From: Buddleja alternifolia
Lineage: Eukaryota > Streptophyta > Magnoliopsida > Lamiales > Scrophulariaceae
Direction of reading: 5' to 3'
Assembly: GCA_019426215.1 (NCBI GenBank)
Contig: CM033393.1
Location: 9,768,046-9,832,045 of the forward strand
Length of the DNA stretch: 64,000 bases
Under the pieces are notes generated by a model. The model did no database searches and was not told the DNA's origin. It saw nothing but the letters and a program-made list of their open reading frames with translations. The position numbers and the translations under genes are program-made. Each line of letters opens with the position of its first letter. Position 1 is the first letter of the stretch. Shown here piece by piece: positions 10,886-20,792 of this stretch.

Positions 10886-12087
10886 GAAGAGACCAACTTG
10901 TTTAAAATTAGTATAGAAATAATTATCAGGCGTTATGTACCGGAGGAGAAATTGGCCTCCGTCTTGGCTCATTGCCATGACATGTTGATCGGTGGCCACT
11001 TTAGCACATCCAAGTCTGCTGCCAAGGTTCTGCAAACAGATTTTTTCTGGCCTACTTTATTTAAAGATACACACGCTTATGTACAATCCTGTGATAGATG
11101 TCAAAGAGTAGGTAATATCTCTAGACGACATGAAATGCCTATGAATGATATGCTTGAATGTGAATTGTTTGATGTGTGGGGTATAGATTTTACGGGACCC
11201 TTTCATAGTTCTTGTTCTAATAGGTATATTCTAGTCACTGTTGATTATGTGTCCAAATGGGTGGAAGTCAAGACTTTGCAAACTAATGATGCTAGGGTTG
11301 TTCTTAGATTTGTGAAAAATACCTACAGAGAGGCCTGCTAGAGCCCGTTACACGATTTGGAACCCCGAGAGCAATTATAAGTGATGGAGGCACACATTTT
11401 CGTAACAAGCAATTTGAAAACTTGTTGAACAAATATGGTGTTAAACATAAAATCTCGACCTCTTACGACCCTCAAACTGGTGGGCAAGTCGATGTGTCTA
11501 ATAGGGAAATTAAACGGATTTTAGAAAAAATGGTGAATAGCCATCGAACTGATTGGTCTCTGAAATTAGATGATGCATTGCGGGCTTACCATACTGCTTT
11601 TAAAACCCCTATTGGCATGTCCCCATATCGTCTTGTTTTTGGAAAAGCTTGTCACTTACCTGTCGAACTTGAACATTGTGCTTATTGGGCTATCAAATTC
11701 CTTAATTTCGTTGCAAGTGCTGTAGGTAATAAGCGGTTGTTGTAACTAAATGAGCTTGAGAAATGGAGACACGACGCATACGAGAATGCAAAATTGTACA
11801 AGGAACGGACCAAGAAGTGGCATGATAAACACATCCTTCCCCGGGAATTCGAGGAAGGTAATGTGGTATTGATGTACAACTTGAGACTCAAACTCTTTCC
11901 CGGAAAACTCAAGTCTCGGTGGTCGGGCCCTTTTCGTGTCACACGCGTGTATTCCTCGGGAGCTGTGGAACTAATCACTAATGATGGACAAGTTTTCTTG
12001 ACCAATGGACACATGCTGAAACATTACTCGGGCACCGACTGGAGCGCAGACACATTGTCTGTCAAGCTTCGAGAGCCATCGACTTAA
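10886..12087 (+). pseudogene. Athila B integrase (broken)
   Basis: An in-frame TAG at 10883 precedes this part. The zinc-binding N-terminus is seen as CHDMLIGGHF and CDRCQRVG. The catalytic core has the three acidic positions in [17 protein letters not shown] and SNREIKRIL. The C-terminal domain has KSRWSGPF, a GPF/Y-type block, and ends at 12087. Frameshifts fall near 11345 and after 11745. It would insert the cDNA with a 5-bp stagger, consistent with the 5-bp TSDs of these elements. Confidence 0.92.
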
Positions 12088-12100
12088 GTCCCTTCTATAC

Positions 12101-12148
12101 AGTCAAGCTATTGACTATAAACGAGCGCTTCATGGGAGGCAACCCATG
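12101..12148 (+). promoter_or_regulatory. Twin hairpins just after pol in Athila B
   Basis: Thirteen bases after the pol stop lies AGTCAAGCTATTGACT (12101-12116), a 6-bp stem with loop GCTA. It is followed by CATGGGAGGCAACCCATG (12131-12148), a 6-bp stem with loop AGGCAA. The same two structures occupy the same place in element A (18241-18288) and, decayed, in D. Element A differs by a paired change in the second stem. A role in translation or RNA processing between pol and the env-like ORF is inference. Confidence 0.65.
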
Positions 12149-12276
12149 TTTCTTGCTTTTCTTGTTTCTTTTAGCTTTTAGTGTGCTTTTGTTTTCGTGT
12201 TTTAATTTTTCATTTTTGTCGTGTTGTTTTGTTACAGGAAAATGGTCCAAGGGAGGTTGATTTTGCGGCTGCCATA

Positions 12277-12359
12277 CCCAACGTTCGAACGTTGGGCATA
12301 TAACGTTCGAACGTTAAAATGGAAAAAAAAATTCTATTGCCTCCAACGTTTGAACATTG
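12277..12359. repeat. Palindrome cluster upstream of the env-like ORF (B)
   Basis: CCCAACGTTCGAACGTTGGG (12277-12296) is a perfect 20-bp palindrome. TAACGTTCGAACGTTA (12301-12316) is a perfect 16-bp palindrome right next to it. CCAACGTTTGAACATTGG (12342-12359) is a decayed third copy. The arrangement recalls the U3 region of the LTRs, where the motif precedes a TATA box. Confidence 0.85.
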
Positions 12360-12714
12360 GATTTTTTTTTGAAAAAAAGAAAAAAAAAATTCTTTTTGCA
12401 AAATCAGATTTTTACAAAGACCAAGAACGCGTCTTCTTCGTCTTTCCCCTTCCCAGAACAAAATCCCCAATTCATCACCAAATCCCTAAATTCAAAAACC
12501 CCAAATCCTCCACCACCAATCTCCACCACAAACCACCACACCGCCGCTGCTCCACCATCCCCACTGTCGATTTTAAAACCCCTAAATGAAAGCCTTCTCA
12601 ATCAGGCATTCCACCACCGCTTCGCCACACCACCACACCGCGCCATTCTCACTTCCATCGGAAGCCGCCGCTGCTGCACTTTCGTCACGACGTCGCCGTT
12701 TAGCCCATATTCAG

Positions 12715-12753
12715 CCAACGTTCGAACGTTCGCCAGGTGATGTTCGAACGTCA
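12715..12753. repeat. Second palindrome pair before env-like ORF (B)
   Basis: CCAACGTTCGAACGTTCG at 12715-12732 and TGTTCGAACGTCA at 12741-12753 form another spaced pair. The stretch 12360-13082 between clusters and ORF is otherwise a pyrimidine- and C-rich leader with no clear gene; short ORFs in it look like chance frames. Confidence 0.8.
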
Positions 12754-13082
12754 GGTTCTGTACCTAAAAGTTTTTTGAAATTTGACATTTCGACTCGGTA
12801 AGTGATTGGCTCAACTCCTCTTCGTATTTTCATTGAATTCAAGGTCGTGTGGGGCTCGTGCTATTTTCTGTTGTGATTGTTGCTTGTTGGTGTCAAATGG
12901 GTCTGTTGAACAAGTTTGGGGGCTGAATTAATTGGTGAAGTTGAGGGGCTGTGGTGAGTTTATTTTTTGAAGTCTTGCTCGATTTCTGTTGAGAGTTGTG
13001 TTGGCGTGGTTTGGAATTGTAGGGATTGATTGTTGAGGATTGTTGTTGTTGCGTTTCGTTGGACTTAGTTGAATCAATTGAC

Positions 13083-14354
13083 ATGGCTTGTATGAAGGGT
13101 AATAAAGCGGGGGAGGGAAGCTCGAGAGGTAAAGAGCCCGTTATAGACACCGAGGCCCCCGCTGAGGAGGAGATTACTGTCGCCCTTGAATCTCATTTTG
13201 ACAGTCTAGAGGTTCAAACCATTTATAGGAGGCTCGGTGCACGGGTAATCCACGAAGAAAGGCCCCTCCTTATTCAAAAGGCCCCAGTTAAAACACTTTT
13301 ACGGTTTCATAAGTGGCAACCATTTTATGAGGAGCCTCACAGAATTCATCCGGTCTGGGTACAGGAGTTCTATTATTCTGCGATTATCACTGCGAGAATT
13401 CGAAACCGCCCAGGCGGATATGATCTTTCATCTTCAGCTACAGTGAGGGGGAAGACGGTTACATTTGACCTTCCGGCTATTCGGGCGTACCTTGGGTTGT
13501 CACCGATGCCATCTGTTTGTGGTTATAATGCTTTAGTGAGAGATCATTATGGAGCTATGGATTTAGATGTTGTTATACAAGAAGTGGCAGTAGAGGGCAC
13601 ACCGTGGATTAATAATACTATGTTTAAAGCACAGGCACTGAAGGCTGAGGCAAAATTTTGGCTTGACTTTATGCTTCATTGTGTAATGCCGACTACTAAT
13701 AAGTCGGAGGTGTCAAAGGATAGGGTTATTCTCGTCTATGCTATTTTACAGAAATTGGAGATTGACATCGTTCAGCTCATTTACATAGCCTCACAGACCT
13801 AAATCCACAGATTCTCTGTGGAATTGTCTGGAGATGATTCACTGCCTAGTTAAAAAAGAAAACCCCTTTTATTTTCCTATCATTGATCACTACGTTATGT
13901 GAGCAAAATTTGTGGAACAATTCCCGAGTGAGGATTTGGATGCTCCAGGGATTATTTTGGCATACACCAGGAAAGTTTGACAGACCAAAGGCAACAAAAG
14001 GCCTCGCCCTGCTCCGACTAGTGGCGAGGGATCGAGTAGTCAGCCCCAGGGATCGGTTCCACCACAATCTGCTTCAGAGGCCACTCTAGCACATGAGATG
14101 TCTCAGATTAGGATAGGGCAGTCAGTGATGATGGCTAACATGTAGATGCTAGCTTAGTACCAGAGGCAGTTGATGCTTGCTTCTGATATCTCTGCCGAAT
14201 AACCCCTTTTGATTATCCTGTGGTTCCCGACTTCCTTCCTCTACCGACAGTGACTGTGGATGAGCCGATGATAGATCCGGCTGAGCTAGATGAGGATGCT
14301 GAGGAGGATGGCGAAGCTGATGCTGCTGAGGGCGATGATGTGGATGAGCCGTGA
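13083..14354 (+). pseudogene. Athila B env-like ORF (plant transposon protein family), broken
   Basis: I take the start at 13083 (GACATGGCT). The frame is open to 13802 and gives a protein with RRLGARVIHEERPLL, VQEFYYSAI, VTFDLPAIRAYLGLS, then LKAEAKFWLDFMLHCVMPTTN and RVILVYAILQ. This is the conserved domain found in the third ORF of Athila and other plant retroelements, often called env-like or putative plant transposon protein. After 13802 the reading is broken by stops and shifts, but the acidic C-terminus (DEDAEEDGEADAAEGDDVDEP) can be read up to the stop at 14354. I see no signal peptide or membrane segment, so a true envelope role is not supported. Its function is unknown. Confidence 0.8.
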
Positions 14355-14731
14355 TGATAGTTCCACCTATGGATCCTTTTAGACTTTTTCCTATTTTCTT
14401 ATTTTGTTTTCATTTTTAGTTGTTTTCTTTCAGTTTTTGTTTTTTTTTTTTATGCTTTGATAATTCTGTAGGCATGTGTTATTCTGAACTATGCTTCAAT
14501 CTATTTGTACTGCCTTTCTTATGTCTTCTATCTTAGCTTGTGCCTATATGAGATGTATATCATTAGCTGAGAGGAATGGCAAGTGTGAGTAGGAGAGTCA
14601 GATGAATATTGAGCATTTTGATAGGATCGCCTCGATTTTAGGCTCAACCGACTACTCCTAGGTTTGCTTTTTCAAGCATTCCGGTTCTGTAAGTACTTCT
14701 TTCACCATTTTCACGGTTTGAGTTTGGATGT

Positions 14732-14766
14732 AACATTGAGAAAAATGTTAGGTTTAAGTTTGGGGG
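14732..14766 (+). promoter_or_regulatory. Hairpin plus internal polypurine tract (B)
   Basis: AACATT-GAGAAA-AATGTT (14732-14749) forms a 6-bp stem. Six bases later comes AAGTTTGGGGG (14756-14766), the same purine tract as the terminal PPT but 1.2 kb upstream of the 3' LTR. Elements A and D carry the same pair of signals. Confidence 0.6.
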
Positions 14767-15853
14767 TGTTAGGTAGTGCTTAGTTATATTCATGTTTTGT
14801 GCTTATAATGAGAAATTCAAGAAAATCGAGCATGAAAAAAAAAATTAGCCACCAATTAATGCAATGAAATGGATTAACTTGAATGTGATGGCATAATTTC
14901 TTGATTTATATTGGAATTCAATGCAATACATATATCTTTACTTTGCTCGTGTGACCCTAGATTAGAGTAGATTTTCCTTAGATGATTCACAAATGCACAA
15001 TAAGTCGAGGGTAGAGAAGTTAAGTGGATAATCATTCTAAAACACTTAAGGAATTTCTCCCGGAAATATTAACTTAGATTCTTCTTAAGGTCATGAGTTG
15101 AGTAGTTGCTTCATGTGCTTAATGAATAATGAATAAGGTTGAGAATTTGTATGACTATAAAGTCAGGCTAATATGCACTGGAGGTGAAAAGTTACATACC
15201 TATAAATTGTACTATTATGCTAATTTGAGCTTTGCTCAAGCCAATTAAAGTTAAAAGTGAATGAAAGGTCTAGTTTTATTTTGTGCCCTTTAGCACTCGA
15301 GTGATTAAATCCGTAATGAGTGTTTGGACACTTAATGCCCTAAAACTATCTAGTTTGGGAGTCATTGATCTAAAACTCGATACATGGGTGTCATAGAAAG
15401 CCTAAGGGAATAGAACATTGCACATGAAGTAACATTAATGAATTTAAATGGAAGTTTTATGAGAGTTTAAAGTCTAAATTGGTTAAGTAATGAAGTTTAA
15501 GTGGCTATGGAGTTTTCTATGAGGCTTGTGCTTAAGGATTGATCGAAGGTTAATAGATATGGGATTAAGTTTGAAATTTGGTAAGGATGCCACTTGACAA
15601 TAATGCCTTAGACTTGTTTTCACTACACCCTTTGGAGATCTTTTCTAGTCTAGGCGTAACATGAGCAAGTCTTTGATATGTGTGCATAATTTTGAGCTTT
15701 AACGGTTGATCTTGTGCCATTAATTCTTGTTAATTTTGTTGAGTTGTCTTAATTGGTTGTGGTTGGAAATTTTTTGATTTTGTGGGTAAATAATCTACAA
15801 ACCCTCACGAGACTATACTCGTCCTCTCTGGTAACTTTGAGGTTTAAAGGTTT

Positions 15854-15874
15854 ATTGCACATGCTAAGTGCAAT
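15854..15874 (+). promoter_or_regulatory. Conserved 3' UTR hairpin (B)
   Basis: ATTGCAC-ATGCTAA-GTGCAAT is a 7-bp perfect stem with a 7-nt loop. Elements A (27319-27339) and D (50144-50164, minus) have the same structure with the outer pair changed to G-T and G-C. It sits about 140 bp before the PPT. Confidence 0.65.
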
Positions 15875-16010
15875 CGTGCACTCTACAAAAATGAGTTGTT
15901 TTTATTTTTTGTTATAGTCTAGTTTTAATCTTAGATTGATGTTTGGTCATGATTTTGTAGTCTAAGTCTTTTTATTGCTCAGGGACGATCAATGTTAAGT
16001 TTGGGGGTGT

Positions 16011-17439
16011 TGATAGGTGGGAGATTCACATGTTCTAGAGCCTCACATTCATTTTGTTTACATTGGTTTATGCATGATTTATGCTACATATGCGTTTAAT
16101 TTGTGTGCTTATTGAGTAAAGGTGCGAAATCATTGCAATTGAGGAAAACTGGACGAAACAGCAGAATTTACGAGTACTTAGAGACTGAATTGGACAAATG
16201 TTTATTCTAAAATGTTGTAGAGTTATGTCTTAGCTTCATGTGGAATCTTGAATCATCAAAAATGGAGATCTGTGGAAAAAGTTACAGAGGAAAACATATC
16301 GCTGCGCAGAAGCCCAATTTCAATTGTACCCAACGTTCGGACATGAGATTTCCAATGTTCGAACGTCAGCCCAGTCAATGCCCAGTCAAACAACTTATGC
16401 CACATCACCACGTTCAAATGTTGGGTTGGTGATGTACAGACGTTGAGGTCGGCTGAACGATTTTTGGCAAGTTTTGATACCTAATTCTACTAGAAGACTT
16501 GGGGATCCTCTTCTATAAATACCTCCTCTTACAACAGCAAGAGGGTTCGAAAATTTCAGTATTGGAAGAGGTTTTTGAGCAAGGAGACGAGCAAGACGAA
16601 GAGAACAATGATTCTACATCAATTCATCAATTCGTAATAGGGAGATTTTTAGTTCTAGATTATTTGTCTATGAATAATTTTATGTTTTTGATTGTTCTTC
16701 CAATTACAAATGTGAACTAAGTTTCCTTTAACTAGGGCCATGTGAAGACCGAATTTATGACTTTATATATATGAAGTAATTGTTCGTTTTAATTCTATTA
16801 TTGCTTTGTGTGTTAATTTTGCAATTTTATTCCAATCATATGCTTGATCACCATATGCTTGCTAATTTGCCTAGTCTATTCATTCGAAAAAATATAGGTT
16901 AGGGTTCAAAGGAATTAACACACTATCCGGAAAAAATAGTGGAATTGCCCCTAGAGATAGGTAGAGATTCCCAGGTGTTGTTTGCCGGATTTATCCGGGG
17001 AAATTCTGGAATGTAAATGCATGGTTGTTGATTAGATTCTCGGATAGACTTATTTAGAGAAGCGTCAATTAGCCATAGATTTATTACAACCGAGACATCG
17101 GGTAATAATTAACTAAGGAATTTCCACCAAAGCAATATTAGTCTAATAATTCGAAGAATAAGTCATATATATTAACGAGTAAATACGGTTGAAGCATGTG
17201 CCTTAGTTATTTTATCTCATAAGAATCTCAATCTCATTGTCAAGTCTTGTTTTCAATTTTTCTTTAATTTGTGATACAATCGTGATAATTTAATTTAATT
17301 TAATTTCAATTGCTTTAAACTCTGTCAATCTAAAATACGAGTCTTTGTGGGTTCGACATCCCGGACTTAAAAATCCATTTTATTACCGCACACGATCAGT
17401 TCACTTGCTGTTTAAAACACGTAAGAATTTCTCGTGTCA
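16011..17439 (+). repeat. Athila B 3' LTR
   Basis: 1429 bp, from TGATAGGTGGGAGATTCACA to CTCGTGTCA. It is preceded by the PPT AAGTTTGGGGGTGT and followed by the TSD GTTTA. It contains the TATA box at 16514-16521 and palindrome relatives at about 16331, 16354 and 16410. It supplies the sequence that is missing from the interrupted 5' LTR. Confidence 0.93.
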
Positions 17440-17444
17440 GTTTA

Positions 17445-17597
17445 TTTATTAAAAGGCCAATTTTATACTTGCATTAATTCTTGTAAAGCTAAAATATAAA
17501 TCTCTATGGGTTCGACATTCCGGACTTAATTGTCCACTTTATCACTACACACGACTAGTCCTCTTGCTGTAAAAACACGTAGAGTTCTTCTGTGTCA
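17445..17597 (+). repeat. Athila A 5' LTR, last part
   Basis: It matches the end of A's 3' LTR (28620-28769): AAAGGCCAATTTTATACTTG through to TGTGTCA. It is separated from the first part by element B. Confidence 0.92.
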
Positions 17598-17603
17598 AGT
17601 TTT

Positions 17604-17620
17604 TGGCGCCGTTGTCGGGG
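17604..17620 (+). other. Primer-binding site of Athila A
   Basis: TGGCGCCGTTGTCGGGG, seven bases after the LTR, complementary to the tRNA-Asp 3' end with one mismatch. Confidence 0.82.
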
Positions 17621-17691
17621 ATTTGCTTATTTTAGTTTTTGATTAAATTGCAAGTCTAATTTTTTTTTCTTTAATTTTCAGCTTTCTTAGT

Positions 17692-18227
17692 ATGGCGGCA
17701 AAATTTAATTAACTCCATCAGATATGGTATTCAAACTCGAAAATGAGTCCCTGAACTGCTTGAAGGGAGTCATCGAGTATGTTCTAGTGAAGATTGACAA
17801 ATACCACTTCCCAGTAGATTTTGTGATTGGCGATAGGGATGATCTCTGTAGTACACCTATGATCCTTGGAAAACCTTTCCTAGCCACTGGTAAGGCCACA
17901 CTTGATAAGTTAAATGGTAAGTTAATCTTGAATATGGACCAAAAAAAGTAAAGCTTAATGCGTTCAAAGAAAAAACGTCATTTATATGCTTATCTGACTT
18001 ATTCGCAATTAGATACAGTTAATCCTTTGAGTGTTGAGAAACTGCAGGAACATTCTTCAGACGATCCTCGAGAAATGAGTCACAAGGAGTTTAAAAAGAA
18101 ATTGTTGGGAGATTGTTTGATCAATAATGCAAGATCATTACCAGCAACCTGTATTGGAACAGAGCTTATTCCGAAACTTGATAGGAAGGTGGACGAGTCA
18201 TGCAGTCCACATCGTGAACCTTCTTGA
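17692..18227 (+). pseudogene. Athila A: gag start fused to protease C-terminal half and a tail
   Basis: Gag begins MAAKFN and stops at once. The sequence then jumps to a protease fragment without the catalytic DSGA region: NCLKGVIEYVLVKIDKYHFP, then MILGKPFLATGKATLDKLNG. A frameshift at about 17950 leads to a tail with LSVEKLQEHSS and HKEFKKKLLGD, stopping at 18227. Element D has the same tail in the same place (LSVEKSQEHSS, HKEFKKK), and B has none. RT, RNase H and IN are absent. An upstream tract ending in TTTTCAG may be a splice acceptor of a leader intron. Confidence 0.75.
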
Positions 18228-18240
18228 AACAATTTCGAAA

Positions 18241-18288
18241 AGTCAAGCTATTGACTCTAAACAAGCGCTTCTTGAGCGGAAACCCAAG
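18241..18288 (+). promoter_or_regulatory. Twin hairpins in Athila A
   Basis: AGTCAAGCTATTGACT (18241-18256) is identical to B. The second structure is CTTGAGCGGAAACCCAAG (18271-18288). Against CATGGGAGGCAACCCATG in B, the second base pair is T-A in place of A-T, a double change that keeps pairing; one A-C mismatch is present. Confidence 0.65.
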
Positions 18289-18473
18289 CATTTAAAATTT
18301 TGTTTAATTTTCGTTTGTTCTGTTTTAGTTAGTCTTCTTCGTTTTCTGAGTCTGTTTTTTTTTTTTTTATGTTTTGCAAATACAAAGTTCTAGGCATGTC
18401 ATGGAATCATCAAGTTTATGGGTTGGAGTGATGTAACAATTTTTCTTAAAACAATAAATTATTTTCACGGGTA

Positions 18474-18512
18474 GGACGTTCGAACGTGAGGCATCACAAC
18501 GTTCGGGCGTAA
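18474..18512. repeat. Palindrome pair before env-like ORF (A)
   Basis: GGACGTTCGAACGTGAGG (from 18474) and CAACGTTCGGGCGTAA (18498-18512), with further decayed forms at about 18523 and 18547. As in B, the motif lies between the pol end and the env-like ORF. Confidence 0.75.
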
Positions 18513-18596
18513 CACAAGACTCAACATCCGAATGTTCAGCTTCATAATGTTCAGTGTGAGTATACTGCAACGCTCGGGGATTCTGGGCGTTAGGAG

Positions 18597-19415
18597 GTGG
18601 ATTTGGAGGTAGTTCGGGAAGCTATTACAGTTGAGGGATCTGAGTGGTTAGGTGGGGGTAGTCATCTTCGCCGAGGGAATCTGATACCCGTGGCTTGGTT
18701 TTGGTATGAGATGGTTCGGCATTGTGTACTTCCGACTATGAATAATTCGAAAATGACGAGGGATAGGGCTGTGTTGGTCTATGCCATCATACAGCGGAGG
18801 CAGATTAATTTTTTGGCTTTGATTCACAAGGCTTTGATTGGGAAGATTGAAAAGTTTGGAAAGGAGGAGGAGAAGAAGAGGAAGAAAAAGGCAAAGGCGA
18901 AAAAGGTGATGAAGAAAAAGATTCCATTCATCTTCCCTTCTTTGATTACAGCATTGTGTCAGACAACTCAGGTGTCGGATTTTGTGGATGGTGTATCTGA
19001 GGAGTGTGGTGTTCCTATCAATTACTCTGAGAAGAAGAAGGCACCTACAGGGGGAATGAAAGCAAAGGCTTCAGAGGGTCAGAGTTCGAGATCAGCAGCT
19101 GCACCAGCGCCGACTACTATGATTGATTTGAGGATGAATGTGAACCATCTGCAGACCCGCATGACTTCATTGGAGGACACTTTTCAGATGGGGATGTCGT
19201 TGAACACGGCTAATTTCCAGGTGATGAGTTAGTACCAGAGGCTGCTTGCCTTAGAGATGGATTTATCTGCGGGGAGATCTGTCTATGCCTATTCCCTTGT
19301 CCCCGAGATGCACCGGCTGCCTGCCTCTACTACTACCCCTGGTGATTACATGTTCGATGAGGATGACTTAGATGATGAGGAGGAGGATGGTGATGATGAG
19401 GCTGATGAGGAGTGA
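18597..19415 (+). pseudogene. Athila A env-like ORF, C-terminal part
   Basis: The frame opens at MDLEVVREAITVEG, which corresponds to the middle of the B protein (AMDLDVVIQEVAVEG), so the N-terminal half is missing. It continues with VAWFWYEMVRHCVLPTMNN and RAVLVYAIIQ, then a lysine-rich stretch, FPSLITALCQTTQVSDFVDG, and a coiled-coil-like segment (MNVNHLQTRMTSLEDTFQMG). A TAG at 19230 precedes YQRLL, after which the same frame runs through a very acidic end (DEDDLDDEEEDGDDEADEE) to the stop at 19413. B has a stop at the same codon. Function unknown. Confidence 0.78.
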
Positions 19416-19750
19416 CAGCCTAGATTTATTTTATCTGTTTTTATTTTATTTTGATGGATGTTAATTTTATTTTATTTTAGTTTTTATGTTTTGTTATTTA
19501 TTTTTGAGTTTATGGATATTAAGCTATATATATATTTTTTTTTATGTTGATTATGTTGGATATTTGATGCTTGTTGAGTTTGTAATAATTAGTAGTTATC
19601 TCTTAAATTGCGGGAGTGGAACCATATTGGAATAGGAGTTTTTTCCGTGAACTTACACAAAAAAACACGCGTGAGGAATTTAGGTTTGCTTTTCAGCATC
19701 CTATTCGGTAGTACTTTTTTTTTCTTTAATTTCTATGAGTTAGCTTATGC

Positions 19751-19785
19751 AACATTGGGGACAATATTAAAGTTAAGTTTGGGGG
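19751..19785 (+). promoter_or_regulatory. Hairpin-like element and internal polypurine tract (A)
   Basis: AACATTGGGGACAATATT followed by TTAAGTTTGGGGG is the counterpart of B 14732-14766. The hAT transposon inserted exactly in this tract, duplicating GTTTGGGGG. Confidence 0.6.
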
Positions 19786-20792
19786 CAGGGGCGGATCTGC
19801 CCATTGCTAAGGGGAGGGGGGGCATTGCCCCCACTGAAAATTTATTTTTCCCCTTTAATATAAACATATTTGCAAATTTTAAGTTTTTTAATTACATTAG
19901 TGCGCCCCCCCCCCCCCCCCTTCAAATTATTAAGTGCCCCCCTGGGTTTGGTTTCGATTTTTATTTTTTAAGATTTTCGATTTTGGTTTTGGTTTTGGGA
20001 CAAGGGTAACCGAACCGAACCAACCAAAAATCGAAAGAGTTTACAAATAATATATAATTTTTATTTATAGTGGAGGCTAATATGGAATTTCGAATAATTT
20101 TGGGGCTAAATATCTAATTTCACTTTAAATAAGTTAGAAAGTTAGAAATTAAAGAAAGCCATCCCATTTCCCTCCATTCATTTCTGCCTCTCACTTACAG
20201 ACACTCTACTGCCTCTCTCTCTCTCGCCCGTCAGTCTCTCCGCCGTCCAACTGCCGTCGGCCATCACCCAGCACCACTTTGCACTCGCCCATCCTCAATC
20301 CTTTGCCCTTAAGTCTCAAATAGGTAAGAAAATTCAATTATATGGGTAAATTATTATTTATTAATGTAGTTTAGAAGCTCAATTAATCATAATTTGAGAT
20401 AGAAATTGTTGAATGGGTAAATTATTAATGTAGTTTAGAAGCTTAATTAATTAAAATTATGAATGTAGTTTGAAAATTATTGAATGAATGAATGTTGATG
20501 AGGATTGAGGTCCTAAGGAAGCATAGTCTTAGCCATTACGGCTCGTAAATAATACTTGGTTGTGTATGTTCTTAGTATGTTCACGTTGAATTTAGATGGT
20601 AATGGTATTATCATGTTATTGGACAAATTCATGCCCCAAATGCACAAAAAAAAAGATAATGCCAAAGTGTTAATTTGTTAGTGTAACGAAAGTGTTTGAT
20701 TAAATGCTTGAGTGATAAAATTTGATTTAACTTACTTTTAATCTAAATTGGTTGATTAATAATGTTTTATCAAGTAGCTAGGTGATCAAGTA

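Larger units (their letters stand above)
14355..16010 (+). other. Athila B 3' untranslated region
   Basis: About 1.65 kb without ORFs. It contains an internal polypurine tract with a hairpin (14732-14766), stretches that are conserved in A (26180-27460) and in D (50077-51380, minus strand), a second hairpin (15854-15874), and the terminal PPT at 15996-16010. The retention of blocks across diverged elements suggests function in RNA or reverse transcription. Confidence 0.75.
3489..17439 (+). mobile_element. Athila gypsy element B (whole span)
   Basis: This is the most complete Athila here. It has TG...CA LTRs, a tRNA-Asp-like PBS, gag, PR, RT, RNase H, IN, an env-like ORF, a long 3' UTR and the PPT AAGTTTGGGGGTGT. 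The TSD GTTTA lies at 3484-3488 and 17440-17444, inside the 5' LTR of element A. Without nested element C it is about 12 kb, the usual Athila size. All ORFs are broken by stops and frameshifts. Confidence 0.93.

Noticed and set aside
12357..12801. Overlapping proline/histidine-rich ORFs between pol and the env-like ORF
   Set aside because: They are chance frames in a C- and A-rich leader; their TFER/NVRT pieces are translations of the palindrome.
13083..14354. True viral-type envelope glycoprotein in Athila B (and the SIRE ORFs)
   Set aside because: No signal peptide, furin-like site or transmembrane helix is visible; the conserved domain is the plant transposon protein type.
19903..19920. 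Long C run as a special structural element
   Set aside because: A simple homopolymer in the arm of a hAT element; no further support.
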